Shown here: in pieces, positions 33,498-43,466 of the stretch
Layout: the number at the start of each line of letters is the position of its first letter
Numbering within the stretch: the stretch's first letter is position 1
From: Marinobacter denitrificans
Lineage (GTDB): Bacteria; Pseudomonadota; Gammaproteobacteria; Pseudomonadales; Oleiphilaceae
Direction: 5' to 3'
Length of the DNA stretch: 64,000 nt
Assembly (NCBI RefSeq): GCF_008795955.1
Contig: NZ_VMHN01000002.1
Location: forward strand, 62,001 to 126,000
The notes under the pieces: generated by a model
What the model saw: only the letters and a program-made list of their open reading frames with translations
Databases searched by the model: none
Told to the model about the DNA's origin: nothing
Program-made: the position numbers and the translations under genes

Positions 33498-33797
33498 TCA
33501 TGGCAGCACCGCCTTGAACGGTTTGACGGTGACTCGCTGGTAAACGCCTGCTGCCACGTAAGGATCGGCATCAGCCCAGGCCTGGGCAGACTCCAGGGAA
33601 TCAAATTCGGCAATGACCAGGCTGCCGGTAAACCCTGCGTCACCGGGTTCCGGGGTATCGAGCGCAGGGTGAGGCCCGGCAACCAGAAGTCGCCCTTCGT
33701 CCTTCAGGGCATTGAGCCGAGCAATATGGTCAGGGCGGGCGGAAGATCTCAGTGACAGGCTGTCTTCAACGTCCTCGCTGATAATGGCGTAATACAT
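33498..33797 (-). CDS. YciI-like protein
   Basis: A 99-residue protein of the YciI/YCII family with a ferredoxin-like alpha-beta fold. It opens [17 protein letters not shown] and carries the conserved His and Asp residues in [20 protein letters not shown] and [20 protein letters not shown]. The start at 33797 gives the family length; longer frames to 34472 are antisense to the next gene. YciI relatives may have dehalogenase-like chemistry, but cellular roles are unproven. It is divergent from the PHP phosphoesterase gene, as often seen for yciI and yciV/rnm neighbours. Confidence 0.88.
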   Translation of the reverse strand: MYYAIISEDVEDSLSLRSSARPDHIARLNALKDEGRLLVAGPHPALDTPEPGDAGFTGSLVIAEFDSLESAQAWADADPYVAAGVYQRVTVKPFKAVLP

Positions 33798-33881
33798 GGC
33801 GTTCTCCGGATATTTGCTGACATGGGGCCGTGCCTGACTGATACACTGGCCCATCGAAATAACTCTGAAATCGGAATCGAT

Positions 33882-34760
33882 GTGACTATAACGCAAGAAG
33901 CTGAGTTCTGCATTGATCTGCACTGCCACAGCACGGCCTCGGACGGCGCTCTGCCGCCGGAAGAGCTTGTTCGCAGGGCCAGCGAGAAAGGTGTAACCCA
34001 CCTCGCGCTGACGGATCACGATACTATCTCGGGCCTGCACGAGGCGAGCATGGCGGCCCAGGCGGTGGGGGTTAATCTGGTTGCGGGTACGGAGCTTTCC
34101 TGCGTCTGGAGAAGCCACACCATACATATTGTGGGGCTGGATTTTGATACCTCCGACCACAACCTCAATGCCGCTCTGGAACACCAGAATGAAAACCGCT
34201 GGCGCCGCGCCCGTACGATTGCCGAGAAACTGGCCAAGCTGAAAATCGAGGACATGGTGGAGAAGGCCACCTTCAAAGCGGGCGGTGATGTGCCGGGCCG
34301 TCCGCATTTTGCCAGAGTGCTGGTGGAGGAAGGGGTCGTCAAGGATTCCGCGCAGGCGTTCAAGCGTTACCTGGGTACGGGTAAGGCAGGGGACGTGAAA
34401 GGTTTCTGGCCCTCGCTGGAGGAGGTCGTGCAATGGATTACCGGTGCAGGCGGGATTGCCGTCCTGGCTCACCCAAGGAAATACAAACTGACCGCGACAA
34501 AGTTACGGGCCTTGACCGGCGATTTTCGCCAGGCTGGAGGCTGGGCAATTGAGGTGTCCACTTCGGGCCAGTCCAGTGGCGATCTTGGTTTTCTGGCCGA
34601 GCTATGCCGCCGCGAGAATCTCCTGGCTTCCCAGGGGAGCGATTTCCACTTTCCCGGAGCCCCCTGGTGTGAGCTGGGTTCCATAATGAAAATGCCAGAA
34701 GGGCTAGAGCCCGTCTGGCATTACTTCAGACAACCTGTGGGAGTTCCCGCCACGGTTTAA
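33882..34760 (+). CDS. PHP-domain 5'-3' exoribonuclease / nucleoside 3',5'-bisphosphate phosphatase (RNase AM/YciV)
   Basis: A 292-residue PHP phosphoesterase. Metal-binding motifs run in order: [35 protein letters not shown] and GSDFHFPG. This is the complete set for three metals. E. coli YciV (RNase AM) has the same length and matures 5' ends of rRNA; related enzymes hydrolyse pAp. The start is taken as GTG at 33882 ([16 protein letters not shown]); the region upstream to 33822 is not conserved in this family. The ribosome site is weak. The stop overlaps the convergent UPF0149 gene by 4 bp. Confidence 0.88.
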   Translation: MTITQEAEFCIDLHCHSTASDGALPPEELVRRASEKGVTHLALTDHDTISGLHEASMAAQAVGVNLVAGTELSCVWRSHTIHIVGLDFDTSDHNLNAALEHQNENRWRRARTIAEKLAKLKIEDMVEKATFKAGGDVPGRPHFARVLVEEGVVKDSAQAFKRYLGTGKAGDVKGFWPSLEEVVQWITGAGGIAVLAHPRKYKLTATKLRALTGDFRQAGGWAIEVSTSGQSSGDLGFLAELCRRENLLASQGSDFHFPGAPWCELGSIMKMPEGLEPVWHYFRQPVGVPATV

Positions 34761-35296
34761 TCCGGGGCGTGGAACAACAGGTAAAGGTCGGTCAGCGAGT
34801 CCGGGATCGCATCCGCCATGTCCCGTGACAGCTTCGGGCTGTTGCGGACATTCTGGAAATCTTCGTCCTCGAAAAGGCCAGACAGTGTCAGCATTGGCAC
34901 CAGCAGGTCTGCAGTTTCTTCCTCTCCCGCTTCCAGCCAGGCATCCTCATTTTCGAGGAACGTGTCCACAAAGCCTGCGCACCAGTTTTCCAGTGCGTTC
35001 ATCGGGTCACCATCTTCAGGCTCCGGCAATTCCAGCGGCTGGCCCATATCCAGAGAATGGGCCATATCCTTGCCAAGTTGTTCGACGGCGTTGCGGAACG
35101 TCTCAGGTATCTCGCCTTCTGGCGCCTTTTCGGTGCCCGTAGCCAGCCTGAATATGTCCTCGGTGCTGAGCGATGTCGGGCCTACAACACTGGCGCAGAC
35201 CACCCCGTGCAAACCGAAGAAATCTACGGCCTCGTCACCCCAGGGCTCTGCGAACAGGATGTCTTCCAGTGCTTCAATGTCCGAATCTGATAGCAT
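34757..35296 (-). CDS. UPF0149 (YgfB/YecA-like) family protein
   Basis: A 179-residue acidic helical protein of UPF0149. The start MLSDSDIEALEDILF and the motif FFGLHGVVCASVVGPTSLST are typical of the family, as is the acidic helix ENWCAGFVDTFLENEDAW. There is no SEC-C zinc motif. It lies 3 bp downstream of the rne stop codon, so it probably shares the rne transcript. Members have been tied to regulation (YgfB in Pseudomonas), but this one is uncharacterised. Confidence 0.8.
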   Translation of the reverse strand: MLSDSDIEALEDILFAEPWGDEAVDFFGLHGVVCASVVGPTSLSTEDIFRLATGTEKAPEGEIPETFRNAVEQLGKDMAHSLDMGQPLELPEPEDGDPMNALENWCAGFVDTFLENEDAWLEAGEEETADLLVPMLTLSGLFEDEDFQNVRNSPKLSRDMADAIPDSLTDLYLLFHAPD

Positions 35297-35299
35297 TCG

Positions 35300-38200
35300 T
35301 CAGTTACTCCCGGCCTTTTTGGCCTCTTCGGCTGCCCGCTGACGTTTACGGACTTCCCTCGGATCATTGTAGGCTCGGCCCGGGGTTACCGGCACCTCTA
35401 CCTGTTCGGTTGGCTTTTCTGGCTCTGCTGTTGGTTCCTGGGCCGTCTCGGCAGGCTTTTCCTGCTGGTCCACCTGTTCGGTTGCCGGCTCGGGGCTAGC
35501 CTCTTTGGCTGGCTCCGGCCTGTCTTCCGTTTTACTGGTGTCATCTATTGCAGGCGCTTCCTCCAAGGGGGCCGGCGCTGCAGGCTGCTCTGCCTTTTCA
35601 GGTTCTGCCTTTTCAGGTGCCGCGGCGGTGGCTGTCGTCTCGGCTGTATCCTCAGCGTTCTTGGCGCTGGCATCCGACCGGGTATCCGCCGGTTGCTCGG
35701 GTGTCGCGTTGACGTCAGATTCTGCTGCTACGGTGTCTGAGGTCGACTTCGCAGGCGCTTTCTCTGGTGAAGGCTCGGATGGTGTCTCTGCCGTTGTCTC
35801 TGCAGCTTCGGCAGCCTTCTTCGCCGCTGGCTTTCTGGCGGAGGACCTGCGCGGACGGGCAGGGCGTTTCGGCTTTTCTTCGCTGGCCGGCTGGTCTGTT
35901 GCCGGTGTTTCATCAGCGGCTGCTTCAGGCTGAGCAGCTTCCACTGCGTCTGAAGGCTCGGACTCGGGTTGCTTCTGTGGTGCTTCCGAAGTAACTGTAG
36001 CGTCAACCGTCTTGTCGCCCTGGCTTTCCGGCGGCGTTTCAGCGGGTTTCTCCGCTGGCTTGTCGTCCGACGCGTTGGAAGCCGCAACCTCTGGCTTTAC
36101 CGCCGGTTGCGCTACCGGTGGTTTTTCCAGCTGGTCTTCCGGTTGGGTATCTTTCTGGTGCTTTTCGCTACGGGCAGTCTTGCGATCCGTTGGTGTGGAA
36201 ACCGGTGTTTCCGCAGGTGAGCCGTCGCGATTACGATTGCGCCTGGGCTTGCGACGTTTTTCATCGGAGCCGGGCTTGTTATCGGCAGCAGGCGACGTTT
36301 GGGAGTTGCTTTCCTGCAGCTCCGGCTTGTCTTTCTGCTCCCGGGTGTCCTTCTGGTCGCGGCCCTGGGGTCTGTTGCGACCTTGGCCGCGGCCCTGGGA
36401 CTGGCCGTCCTTGCGACTGCTGTCCCGGCGGCTGTCGGCTGACTTCTCGGCGCCGCCCTGTTGCGACTGCCCACCTCGGCTCTGGTCTTCACCGCGAGTG
36501 CGGTTGGCGCCGCGATTACGGTTGCGATTATCGTCGTTACGGGCACTGTCCCCACGATTCCCGCCGGCCTGGCGGCGATCGGCGCCACTGCGGTTACCTG
36601 AGCGGTTATCATCCCTGGCTACCCTGGACTTACGACGATCCTGCCGGTCCTGAGTGCGGCGCTCTTCGCCAGTGGGGCGGCTGGTCTGCGGGCGCTTCAC
36701 TGGCGGTTCACCAATGACTTCTTCGCCACTGAAAAAGTCCGCAATCTTGCGGCCGAGTTTGCGGAACAGGCCTTCCGTCTGTTCGGCAGAGGTCGCTTCC
36801 GCTGCTTTTTCCGGAGTTGACGCCGGAGTCGGAGCGGGAGCTGGTGCGGCCGGGCGGATCGCTTTCACGGCAGCCTGTTCGCGCACCGGAGGCTGTGCAG
36901 CAGGGGCTTCGAAGATCTCTTCTTCCCTTTCGCTGTACTCCTGGGCCACCTGGTAGCTGGATACATGCTCCACACCGGCTTCGTCGTCACGCATGCGCAG
37001 GATTTCGAAGTGCGGTGTTTCCATGTGGGGTGCTGGCACCACTACCACTTCTACTTCCTGGCGAGTTTCAATATCTGCCAGCTGCTTGCGCTTTTCATTG
37101 AGCAGGAAGGTGGCGACTGCGACAGGAACAACGGCACGAACCTGGCCGGTCTTCTCCTTGGAAGACTCCTCGTAGATCAGGCGCATGATGCTCAAAGCAA
37201 GGGATTCGATGCCCCGGATTGTGCCCTGGCCTTCACAGCGAGGGCAGACTTCGCTACGGGTTTCGCCGAGTGACGGGCGCAGTCGTTGCCGCGACATCTC
37301 CAGCAGGCCAAAGCGGGAAATCTTGCCGACCTGGACCCGCGCGCGATCAATTTCCAGAGCCTCACGCATTTTCTGTTCGACTTCCCGCTGGTGCTTGGCC
37401 GGGGTCATGTCGATGAAGTCGATGACAATCAGGCCGCCCATGTCCCGCAGGCGGAGCTGACGGGCAATCTCTTCTGCCGCCTCCAGATTGGTCTGAAAAG
37501 CGGTTTCCTCAATGTCGTGACCCTTGGTGGCCCGCGAGGAGTTGATGTCGATGGACACCAGTGCTTCGGTGGGATCGATAACGATCGAGCCGCCAGAGGG
37601 CAGCTTCACTTCCCGCTGGAAGGCGGTCTCGATCTGTCCTTCGATCTGATAGCGGCTGAACAGGGGGATTTCGTCCTTGTACAGCTTGATCTTGTTCTCG
37701 AAAGAGGGCATTACGGCACGGACAAAGTTCAGTACGTCCTCGTAGACCGTGCTGGAGTCAATCAATACCTCGCCGATGTCCTGGCGGAGATAGTCACGTA
37801 CGGCGCGGATGATAACGTTGCTTTCCTGATGGATCAGGAAGGGCGCCTTACGCTCGCCGGCGGCCTGGGTAATGGCTTCCCAGAACTGAACAAGGTAGTC
37901 GAGGTCCCACTGGAGTTCTTCCGTGGTGCGGCCGATGCCGGCCGTACGCACGATAATGCCCATGGACTTGGGTACCTGGACAGCGCTCATGGCGTCTTTC
38001 AGCTGTGCCCGCTCGTCACCTTCAATACGACGGGAAATGCCGCCAGCCCGAGGGTTGTTGGGCATAAGCACCAGATAACGGCCGGCGAGGGAAATGAAGG
38101 TGGTCAGGGCTGCGCCCTTGTTGCCACGTTCTTCCTTGTCGACCTGGATGATGACTTCCTGGCCTTCGGCAACAACATCCTTGATGTTGATCTTGCCTTC

Positions 38201-38455
38201 AATCTGGCCCGGTGATTTCTTGAAATACTCCTTGGAGATTTCTTTGAGAGGAAGGAATCCGTGGCGGTCTGCGCCGAAGTCCACAAAAGCGGCTTCCAGG
38301 CTGGGCTCTACGCGGGTAATGCGGCCTTTATAGATGTTGGCTTTTTTTTGCTCGCGGGAGCTGGATTCGATGTCGAGATCGAACAGACGCTGGCCGTCAA
38401 CCAGAGCTACGCGCAACTCTTCAGGGTGAGTTGCATTGATCAGCATTCTTTTCAT
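35300..38455 (-). CDS. rne: Ribonuclease E
   Basis: A 1051-residue RNase E, the endonuclease core of the RNA degradosome. The start [20 protein letters not shown] is conserved. The S1 domain follows ([20 protein letters not shown]). Catalytic aspartates are in [13 protein letters not shown] and LIVIDFIDM. The Zn-link CPRCEGQG is near 404. From about 530 the tail is low complexity: an arginine-rich RNA-binding stretch (about 610-740), then a long Pro/Glu/Ala/Lys segment ending [20 protein letters not shown]. Degradosome partner sites should lie there but cannot be named by eye. A 5' UTR of unknown length, likely autoregulatory, lies upstream. Confidence 0.96.
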   Translation of the reverse strand: MKRMLINATHPEELRVALVDGQRLFDLDIESSSREQKKANIYKGRITRVEPSLEAAFVDFGADRHGFLPLKEISKEYFKKSPGQIEGKINIKDVVAEGQEVIIQVDKEERGNKGAALTTFISLAGRYLVLMPNNPRAGGISRRIEGDERAQLKDAMSAVQVPKSMGIIVRTAGIGRTTEELQWDLDYLVQFWEAITQAAGERKAPFLIHQESNVIIRAVRDYLRQDIGEVLIDSSTVYEDVLNFVRAVMPSFENKIKLYKDEIPLFSRYQIEGQIETAFQREVKLPSGGSIVIDPTEALVSIDINSSRATKGHDIEETAFQTNLEAAEEIARQLRLRDMGGLIVIDFIDMTPAKHQREVEQKMREALEIDRARVQVGKISRFGLLEMSRQRLRPSLGETRSEVCPRCEGQGTIRGIESLALSIMRLIYEESSKEKTGQVRAVVPVAVATFLLNEKRKQLADIETRQEVEVVVVPAPHMETPHFEILRMRDDEAGVEHVSSYQVAQEYSEREEEIFEAPAAQPPVREQAAVKAIRPAAPAPAPTPASTPEKAAEATSAEQTEGLFRKLGRKIADFFSGEEVIGEPPVKRPQTSRPTGEERRTQDRQDRRKSRVARDDNRSGNRSGADRRQAGGNRGDSARNDDNRNRNRGANRTRGEDQSRGGQSQQGGAEKSADSRRDSSRKDGQSQGRGQGRNRPQGRDQKDTREQKDKPELQESNSQTSPAADNKPGSDEKRRKPRRNRNRDGSPAETPVSTPTDRKTARSEKHQKDTQPEDQLEKPPVAQPAVKPEVAASNASDDKPAEKPAETPPESQGDKTVDATVTSEAPQKQPESEPSDAVEAAQPEAAADETPATDQPASEEKPKRPARPRRSSARKPAAKKAAEAAETTAETPSEPSPEKAPAKSTSDTVAAESDVNATPEQPADTRSDASAKNAEDTAETTATAAAPEKAEPEKAEQPAAPAPLEEAPAIDDTSKTEDRPEPAKEASPEPATEQVDQQEKPAETAQEPTAEPEKPTEQVEVPVTPGRAYNDPREVRKRQRAAEEAKKAGSN

Positions 38456-39050
38456 GGAAAGAAGTGGTTCCTGTCGTTTGGTTTGGACAGAAAACCTGGG
38501 GATTGCCATCAGCGAAGCAGAACTTGCGTGCCGCGGGCCCCGTAGTTCGGGAGCAAGCCGGCGGCCAGACGAATCAGACCCCTGCGGGAAGTCTTCCCGG
38601 GGTTCCGAGGCCACCGCCGACAGTTCGACTGCCCGAAGGCAGGGAGGTGTCGTTTTGGGTTAATGTCTGTTGACGCATGTTATCCGTTTTCAGGTTCACG
38701 CGGGTGCCTGGGTCTCACGTCGTATTCGTATGCTGGACGGCCCGGCCCTGCGTGCTGGTAAAGATTCTTCGCGATGTCGCCCGACGGTTTTCCGTACGGT
38801 TTCATGTTCTCCCGGCGTCCGGTCAGTTGCCTTTCGCGGCTTCTTCCGTTTCAACCCGGGAGGATTCGGTCGCCGTGCCCGGTAATGATTGGGCTTTCGG
38901 CGTTCAAACTCTCAAATAGTGTCGGTATACTTCTGCCGCTCCGGCTTCTGACATACTGGCCAGGCCGTAGACAAACGGTGAAGCACGCCGGAATATAACA
39001 GTATTTGTCATACCCTTCAATCCCGCAGGCTTTTCGGCGGTAAGGTAAAC
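38456..39050. other. rne/rluC divergent intergenic region with probable long rne leader
   Basis: This 595-bp region has no credible gene. On the rne strand it contains several GC-rich hairpins, for example CTGCCTTCGGGCAG near 38630 and GGGAAGACTTCCC near 38590. E. coli rne has a leader of about 360 nt whose hairpins mediate feedback by RNase E; a similar role here is inferred. No clear promoter consensus was identified for either gene. Confidence 0.5.
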
Positions 39051-40100
39051 ATGTCCAGATCTCCCAGGCAGAAACGTTCTTCTCCCTCTCCCGGACCGGC
39101 CAGGGAGGGGCGGAACAGTCAGCCGCACGGCCCCCGGAGCGCAGAGGTCAGGCAGGGTGTGAGAAAAGTTGTGGTGGATGAGGACAACGCGGGCCAGCGG
39201 GTGGACAATTACCTGATGGCGCAGATCCGTGATGTGCCACGCAGCATTATCTATCGCATTATCCGTAAAGGAGAGGTGCGGGTGAACAAGGGGCGGGTCA
39301 GGCCGGATACCCGCCTCAACACCGGCGACGAAGTGCGGATCCCCCCTGTAACCCGGAAGGAAAAGCCTGAGCAGGTGGTGCCCGGCTCTCGTGTTCAGGG
39401 GGTGATGCAGGACGCGGTCATTTTCGAGAACGATGAGATGCTGGTGGTGAACAAGCCATCCGGTATTGCCGTCCACGGGGGCAGCGGCCTGGATTTCGGC
39501 CTTATCGAGGTGCTGAGGGCGGCAAGGCCCCAGTCCAGGTTTCTGGAATTGGTGCATCGTCTGGACAGGGATACATCCGGCCTGGTGATGGTGGCGAAGA
39601 AGCGCTCGGCGCTGCGATACCTTCAGGATGAGTTGCGCCATAAGCGGATTCGTAAGAGGTACCATGCCCTGGTTGCCGGTGACTGGTCGCCCTCGGTCAA
39701 AAGGGTTGAGGAGCCCCTGTTGCGGTTCGAGCTGACCTCCGGCGAGCGCCGTGTGCGGGTAGACAGTGTGGGCAAGGAGTCACTCACGTTGTTCCGGTGC
39801 CTGGAATGCTACAGCGGGTACAGTCTGGTGGAGGCCTCGCCTGTAACGGGGCGGACCCATCAGATTCGGGTTCACAGTGCCTGGGCAGGTCATCCGATTG
39901 CCGGGGATGACAAGTATATGGATGATGTCAGTCTTCGGGCATTCCGTTCCGCTGGTGGCCAGCGCTTGATGCTGCATGCCAGGGCGCTGGATTTCACACT
40001 GCCTTCAACCGGTGAAGCGGTTCATCTGGAGGCGCCCTATGATCGGGCGTTCGCCGATACCATCGCCAGGCTGAGCGCCCGTCGGAAGGCATCCGAATAA
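39051..40100 (+). CDS. rluC: 23S rRNA pseudouridine synthase RluC
   Basis: A 349-residue RluA-family synthase that modifies U955, U2504 and U2580 of 23S rRNA. A basic extension (about 1-35) is followed by the S4 domain (QRVDNYLMAQIRDVPRSIIY). The catalytic aspartate is in HRLDRDTSGLVMVAKK. The rest (PVTGRTHQIRVHSAWAGHPI) is typical. It is divergent from rne and leads rluC-HAD-sppA, a known order in pseudomonads and relatives. The ribosome site (AAGG) is weak. Confidence 0.94.
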   Translation: MSRSPRQKRSSPSPGPAREGRNSQPHGPRSAEVRQGVRKVVVDEDNAGQRVDNYLMAQIRDVPRSIIYRIIRKGEVRVNKGRVRPDTRLNTGDEVRIPPVTRKEKPEQVVPGSRVQGVMQDAVIFENDEMLVVNKPSGIAVHGGSGLDFGLIEVLRAARPQSRFLELVHRLDRDTSGLVMVAKKRSALRYLQDELRHKRIRKRYHALVAGDWSPSVKRVEEPLLRFELTSGERRVRVDSVGKESLTLFRCLECYSGYSLVEASPVTGRTHQIRVHSAWAGHPIAGDDKYMDDVSLRAFRSAGGQRLMLHARALDFTLPSTGEAVHLEAPYDRAFADTIARLSARRKASE

Positions 40101-40149
40101 CTGTAGTGCTGCCGGGTAAATGCAGCATGATCAAAGCAGGATAGTAATA

Positions 40150-40797
40150 ATGGACGTAAAGGTCGTAATTTTTGACTGGGACGGAACTCTGGTGGATTCT
40201 GTCGAGCACATTGCTGGCAGTCTTCACCAGGCAGCCACGGAGCTGGGTTACCCGGAACTCGAGCGCGAAGCCTATCGCGATATTATCGGTCTGGGTATGA
40301 TCGAGGCGCTGGAGAAACTGTATCCAGGTATCAGTCGCGAAGAAATGAACATCATCCGTGAACGCTATGCCCGCTATTTCTTCGCCAAAGTCACCACCCC
40401 ACAGAATGTCTTTGAGGGAATGGCGGAGGTGCTGGCCGACCTTCGCGTTGGTGGGCGTGGGTGTTCGGTTGCCACTGGCAAGAGTCGTCGCGGTCTTGAA
40501 GGCGCGCTTGTTTCTAGTGGCCTTGGCTCGCATTTCGACATCACCCGCTGCGCCGATGAAACCCGCTCCAAGCCGGACCCGGCCATGCTGGCAGAAATTA
40601 TCCGGTTCTACGGCATTGAACCGTCTCAGGCAGTGATGATCGGTGATACCCGCTACGATCTTGATATGGCGCAGCGCATCGGCATGCCGTCCATTGGTGT
40701 GGAGTGGGGTGTGCACAAGAGAGATGTGCTGGGGCATTATTCCCCGCACGCGATCGTTGATTCTGTGAAGGATCTGCGGGATGTACTTGGTCTCTGA
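40150..40797 (+). CDS. HAD-superfamily phosphatase, Gph-like
   Basis: A 215-residue HAD phosphatase. Motif I is IFDWDGTLVDSV with the two catalytic aspartates; motif II is in VATGKSRRGL; motif III and IV are in SKPDPAML and MIGDTRYDLDMAQRIG. The helical cap is of the phosphoglycolate phosphatase type. Substrate unknown. The start ATG at 40150 opens MDVKVVIFDWDG; a reading from 40120 has no support. It lies between rluC and sppA and is probably co-transcribed with both. Confidence 0.88.
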   Translation: MDVKVVIFDWDGTLVDSVEHIAGSLHQAATELGYPELEREAYRDIIGLGMIEALEKLYPGISREEMNIIRERYARYFFAKVTTPQNVFEGMAEVLADLRVGGRGCSVATGKSRRGLEGALVSSGLGSHFDITRCADETRSKPDPAMLAEIIRFYGIEPSQAVMIGDTRYDLDMAQRIGMPSIGVEWGVHKRDVLGHYSPHAIVDSVKDLRDVLGL

Positions 40798-40823
40798 ACC
40801 ATAAACAGCAACAGGATGCAGTA

Positions 40824-41864
40824 ATGAGCGATTGGGAATCAGACAAGAATCCGGGCTGGGGCAGCGAGCCGGAGAGCGGTGAGCGCAAGTTGTCGGGCAG
40901 TCGCAAGTCGCCGGCCCTGCCACCGGAATCGGCCCGCGACTGGAAGCTGATTGAAAAACTGGTGATGTCTCTTCAATCGGAACAGAGGAGGAGCCGGCGC
41001 TGGGGGATTTTCTTTAAGCTGCTGACGTTCGGATACCTTTTTGCATTGCTGTTGATGATCCAGTTCCCTTTTGGTGGGGCCCTGGAGTCTGCCGCCAAGG
41101 GTGAGCACACGGCGCTTGTTGAGGTTGACGGCACCATTGCTGCGGATGAACTGGCCAGTGCGGACAATATTGTTGGTGCTCTGCGCAGCGCCTTTGAGGC
41201 TGAGAACTCTGTGGCGGTTATCCTGCGGATTAACAGTCCGGGCGGCAGCCCGGTGCAATCGGGGTACATTTATGATGAGATCGTTCGCCTGCGAGACGAA
41301 TACCCGGACAAGAAAGTCTACGCCGTCATTTCCGACATAGGTGCGTCGGGTGCCTATTATATCGCGGCAGCCGCGGATGAAATCTACGCAGATAAAGCCA
41401 GTCTGGTTGGGTCCATCGGGGTGGTTGCCGGTGGCTTCGGGTTTACCGAAGTAATGGAAAAAATCGGCGTTGACCGCCGCCTTTACACCGCAGGCGAGAA
41501 CAAGGCATTTCTTGACCCCTTCTCACCGGAGGAGGAGGAAGAGGTCCGGTTCTGGGTGAAGGTGCTGGAAACCACCCACGGCCAGTTCATCGAAAGCGTG
41601 CGCAAGGGGCGTGGTGATCGCCTGGCAGACGATGAGCGCCTGTTCTCAGGGTTGATCTGGAGTGGTGAGCAGGCACTTGAACTGGGGTTGATTGATGGCC
41701 TCGGCAGCTCTTCCCACGTGGCCAGGCAGGTTGTCGGCCAGGAAGACATAGTGGATTACAGTCGCCGGAGGTCGCCACTCCAGGATATTGTGGACCAGTT
41801 GGGAGTGTCAGTGGGTAGTGGCATTGCCCGCTACGTTACCGAGTCACGGCTCGAGCTTCGATGA
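40824..41864 (+). CDS. sppA: S49 family signal peptide peptidase SppA, short form
   Basis: A 346-residue S49 protease that digests leftover signal peptides in the inner membrane. A cytoplasmic N-terminal part is followed by one membrane helix (about 63-80, LLTFGYLFALLLMIQFPFG). The protease core contains ILRINSPGGSPVQS, the nucleophile serine in ISDIGASGAYYIAAAA and the general-base lysine in YADKASLVGSIGVVAG. It is the single-domain form. Its 3' end overlaps the convergent maf gene by 21 bp. Confidence 0.93.
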   Translation: MSDWESDKNPGWGSEPESGERKLSGSRKSPALPPESARDWKLIEKLVMSLQSEQRRSRRWGIFFKLLTFGYLFALLLMIQFPFGGALESAAKGEHTALVEVDGTIAADELASADNIVGALRSAFEAENSVAVILRINSPGGSPVQSGYIYDEIVRLRDEYPDKKVYAVISDIGASGAYYIAAAADEIYADKASLVGSIGVVAGGFGFTEVMEKIGVDRRLYTAGENKAFLDPFSPEEEEEVRFWVKVLETTHGQFIESVRKGRGDRLADDERLFSGLIWSGEQALELGLIDGLGSSSHVARQVVGQEDIVDYSRRRSPLQDIVDQLGVSVGSGIARYVTESRLELR

Positions 41865-42467
41865 CGCACCCGGGGGCTGGAGCAGCGGATTCAGCCCCCA
41901 TTGCCGCAACATTCCGGTCAGCGCGATCAATGGCAGTCCCACCAGGCTGTTGGGGTCTCTGCCCTCCAGTTGGCTGAACAGCGCAATACCCAGCCCTTCC
42001 ACCTTGAAGCTGCCTGCACAGTCATAGGGTCGTTCCGTGTGCAGGTAATTCTCGATCTCTTCCGGGGAGAGTGATCGGAAGTGGGCATGGAAGCGCTCGC
42101 AGTGAGTCTGTAATTCCCCTGAACTTGCGTCCAGCAGCGCCAAACCTGTCATGAAGGAAACCCGCTTGCCACTGCTTTGATGAAGTTGCTCTTCGGCGCG
42201 CTCATGGTTGCCAGGCTTGTTCAGCAGGGTGCCATCCTCCAGACAGGCAACCTGGTCCGAGCCGATGATCCAGTGGTCTGGCCAGGCAGTTGCAAGCGCT
42301 TCGGCCTTGCTCCTTGCCAGCCGTGTAGCCAGATGTTCCGCTGTTTCGTGGTCCACGGGCGATTCGTCGATTTCCGGTGACGCCGACTGGAACGGCAGGC
42401 CGAGTCTTTTTAGCAGGTCCCGCCGGTAGGGCGATGAGGAGGCGAGCAGCAATGGACGCGGGTTCAT
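41844..42467 (-). CDS. Maf-like nucleotide pyrophosphatase, YceF type
   Basis: A 207-residue Maf/YceF family enzyme that hydrolyses modified nucleoside triphosphates, 7-methyl-GTP in the YceF group. The signature is LLLASSSPYRRDLLKRLGLP, then SDQVACLEDGTLLNKPG and YDCAGSFKVEGLGIALF. The start MNPRPLLLASSSPYRR at 42467 is clear. It is divergent from the yceD-rpmF-plsX run, the same arrangement as yceF and yceD in E. coli, which supports the YceF rather than YhdE type. Confidence 0.9.
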   Translation of the reverse strand: MNPRPLLLASSSPYRRDLLKRLGLPFQSASPEIDESPVDHETAEHLATRLARSKAEALATAWPDHWIIGSDQVACLEDGTLLNKPGNHERAEEQLHQSSGKRVSFMTGLALLDASSGELQTHCERFHAHFRSLSPEEIENYLHTERPYDCAGSFKVEGLGIALFSQLEGRDPNSLVGLPLIALTGMLRQWGLNPLLQPPGASSKLEP

Positions 42468-42617
42468 GGGCTTCCTTGGTCAAAGGGTGGTGTAGTGCCG
42501 GGCTGGCCCGGTAGCGATGTTATTATCGTAGAATACACCTATCCCCGCCGGAACCCCTGTCCAAATACGCATGAAGTCTTTGACAGCAGCGCGCCGGGCC
42601 CCTAAAATTGCGCGCCT

Positions 42618-43172
42618 ATGTCAAATGCCTCAAGCGCCGAGCTGCCCAAAACTGTCGATCCTTACCGTTTGGCAGAGCAAAACATTGTGTTGGAGGGAGA
42701 AATTCCTCTCAAGGCATTGTCGCGCTTTGGTGATTCCGTTTACGGATTTGAGGACGGGGCTGTGTGCCGTGTGCAGCTGTCATTTTCCATGGACAGTGAA
42801 CGCCGGCGCATGGTGACGGGCGAGCTTGAAGCGCCGGTTATTCTGGAGTGTCAGCGCTGCATGGGGCCCATGCAGAAAACGTTGGTTTCCAGCTTTGTTC
42901 TGGGGCTGGTAACCAGCGATGCGCAGGCGCAGCAGTTACCCAAAGAGCTTGAGCCGTTTCTGACGGACGATTTCAGCGCGAATTTATGGTCCATGACCGA
43001 AGATGAGCTGCTGCTGGTTCTGCCTCCGTTCCCGCTTCACGAGCGCGATGAGTGTCCCGCCAGGGAGGAGCTGGAAGCCTTTGAGCCGGATGATTCCGGT
43101 GACGAGCCGGTAAAAAAGTCTGAAGACAATCCGTTCAGCGTGCTGGCGGATCTTAAAACGAAGAAGCATTAA
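42618..43172 (+). CDS. yceD: YceD family protein (DUF177), 23S rRNA accumulation protein
   Basis: A 184-residue YceD/DUF177 protein, needed for normal 23S rRNA levels in E. coli and always found just upstream of rpmF. The cysteine pair LECQRCMGPM and the segment ELEPFLTDDFSANLW are typical, as is the acidic end DSGDEPVKKSEDNPFSVLAD. The start is ATG at 42618. It lies 72 bp before rpmF and leads the lipid gene run. Zinc binding by the CxxC pair is possible but not established. Confidence 0.88.
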   Translation: MSNASSAELPKTVDPYRLAEQNIVLEGEIPLKALSRFGDSVYGFEDGAVCRVQLSFSMDSERRRMVTGELEAPVILECQRCMGPMQKTLVSSFVLGLVTSDAQAQQLPKELEPFLTDDFSANLWSMTEDELLLVLPPFPLHERDECPAREELEAFEPDDSGDEPVKKSEDNPFSVLADLKTKKH

Positions 43173-43244
43173 TCAGGCGCCGCTTTTAACGGAAAACCGG
43201 CGCGAATTTCACGAACACACGTTTATCAGGTCAGGAGCATAATC

Positions 43245-43424
43245 ATGGCTGTACAGAAAAACCGAAAGACCCGCTCAAAGCGCGGTATGCGTCGTTCACA
43301 TGACGCCCTGAGCACCGCTGCTCTGTCTACTGATGCCACCACTGGTGAAGTGCATCGTCGTCACCACGTATCTCCAGACGGTTTTTACCGTGGCAAACAG
43401 GTAATTGAGGCTAGCGACGAGTAA
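43245..43424 (+). CDS. rpmF: 50S ribosomal protein L32
   Basis: A 59-residue L32, too short for many gene finders. The sequence [20 protein letters not shown] and the end [14 protein letters not shown] are conserved. CAGGAG lies ten bases before the ATG. It sits between yceD and plsX in the order known across gammaproteobacteria, so ribosome and membrane-lipid synthesis share a transcript. Confidence 0.96.
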   Translation: MAVQKNRKTRSKRGMRRSHDALSTAALSTDATTGEVHRRHHVSPDGFYRGKQVIEASDE

Positions 43425-43466
43425 ATCGTCGCAAGCATCCACCCGCCAGTGCCAGATGGAGGAACG

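Noticed and set aside
33798..34472. Long N-terminal extension of the YciI protein
   Set aside because: The extension is antisense to the PHP phosphoesterase gene, and YciI proteins are about 100 residues, as in the frame from 33797.
37286..38215. 309-codon plus-strand frame opposite the rne catalytic region
   Set aside because: It mirrors the conserved RNase E coding sequence and has no ribosome site or recognisable domain.
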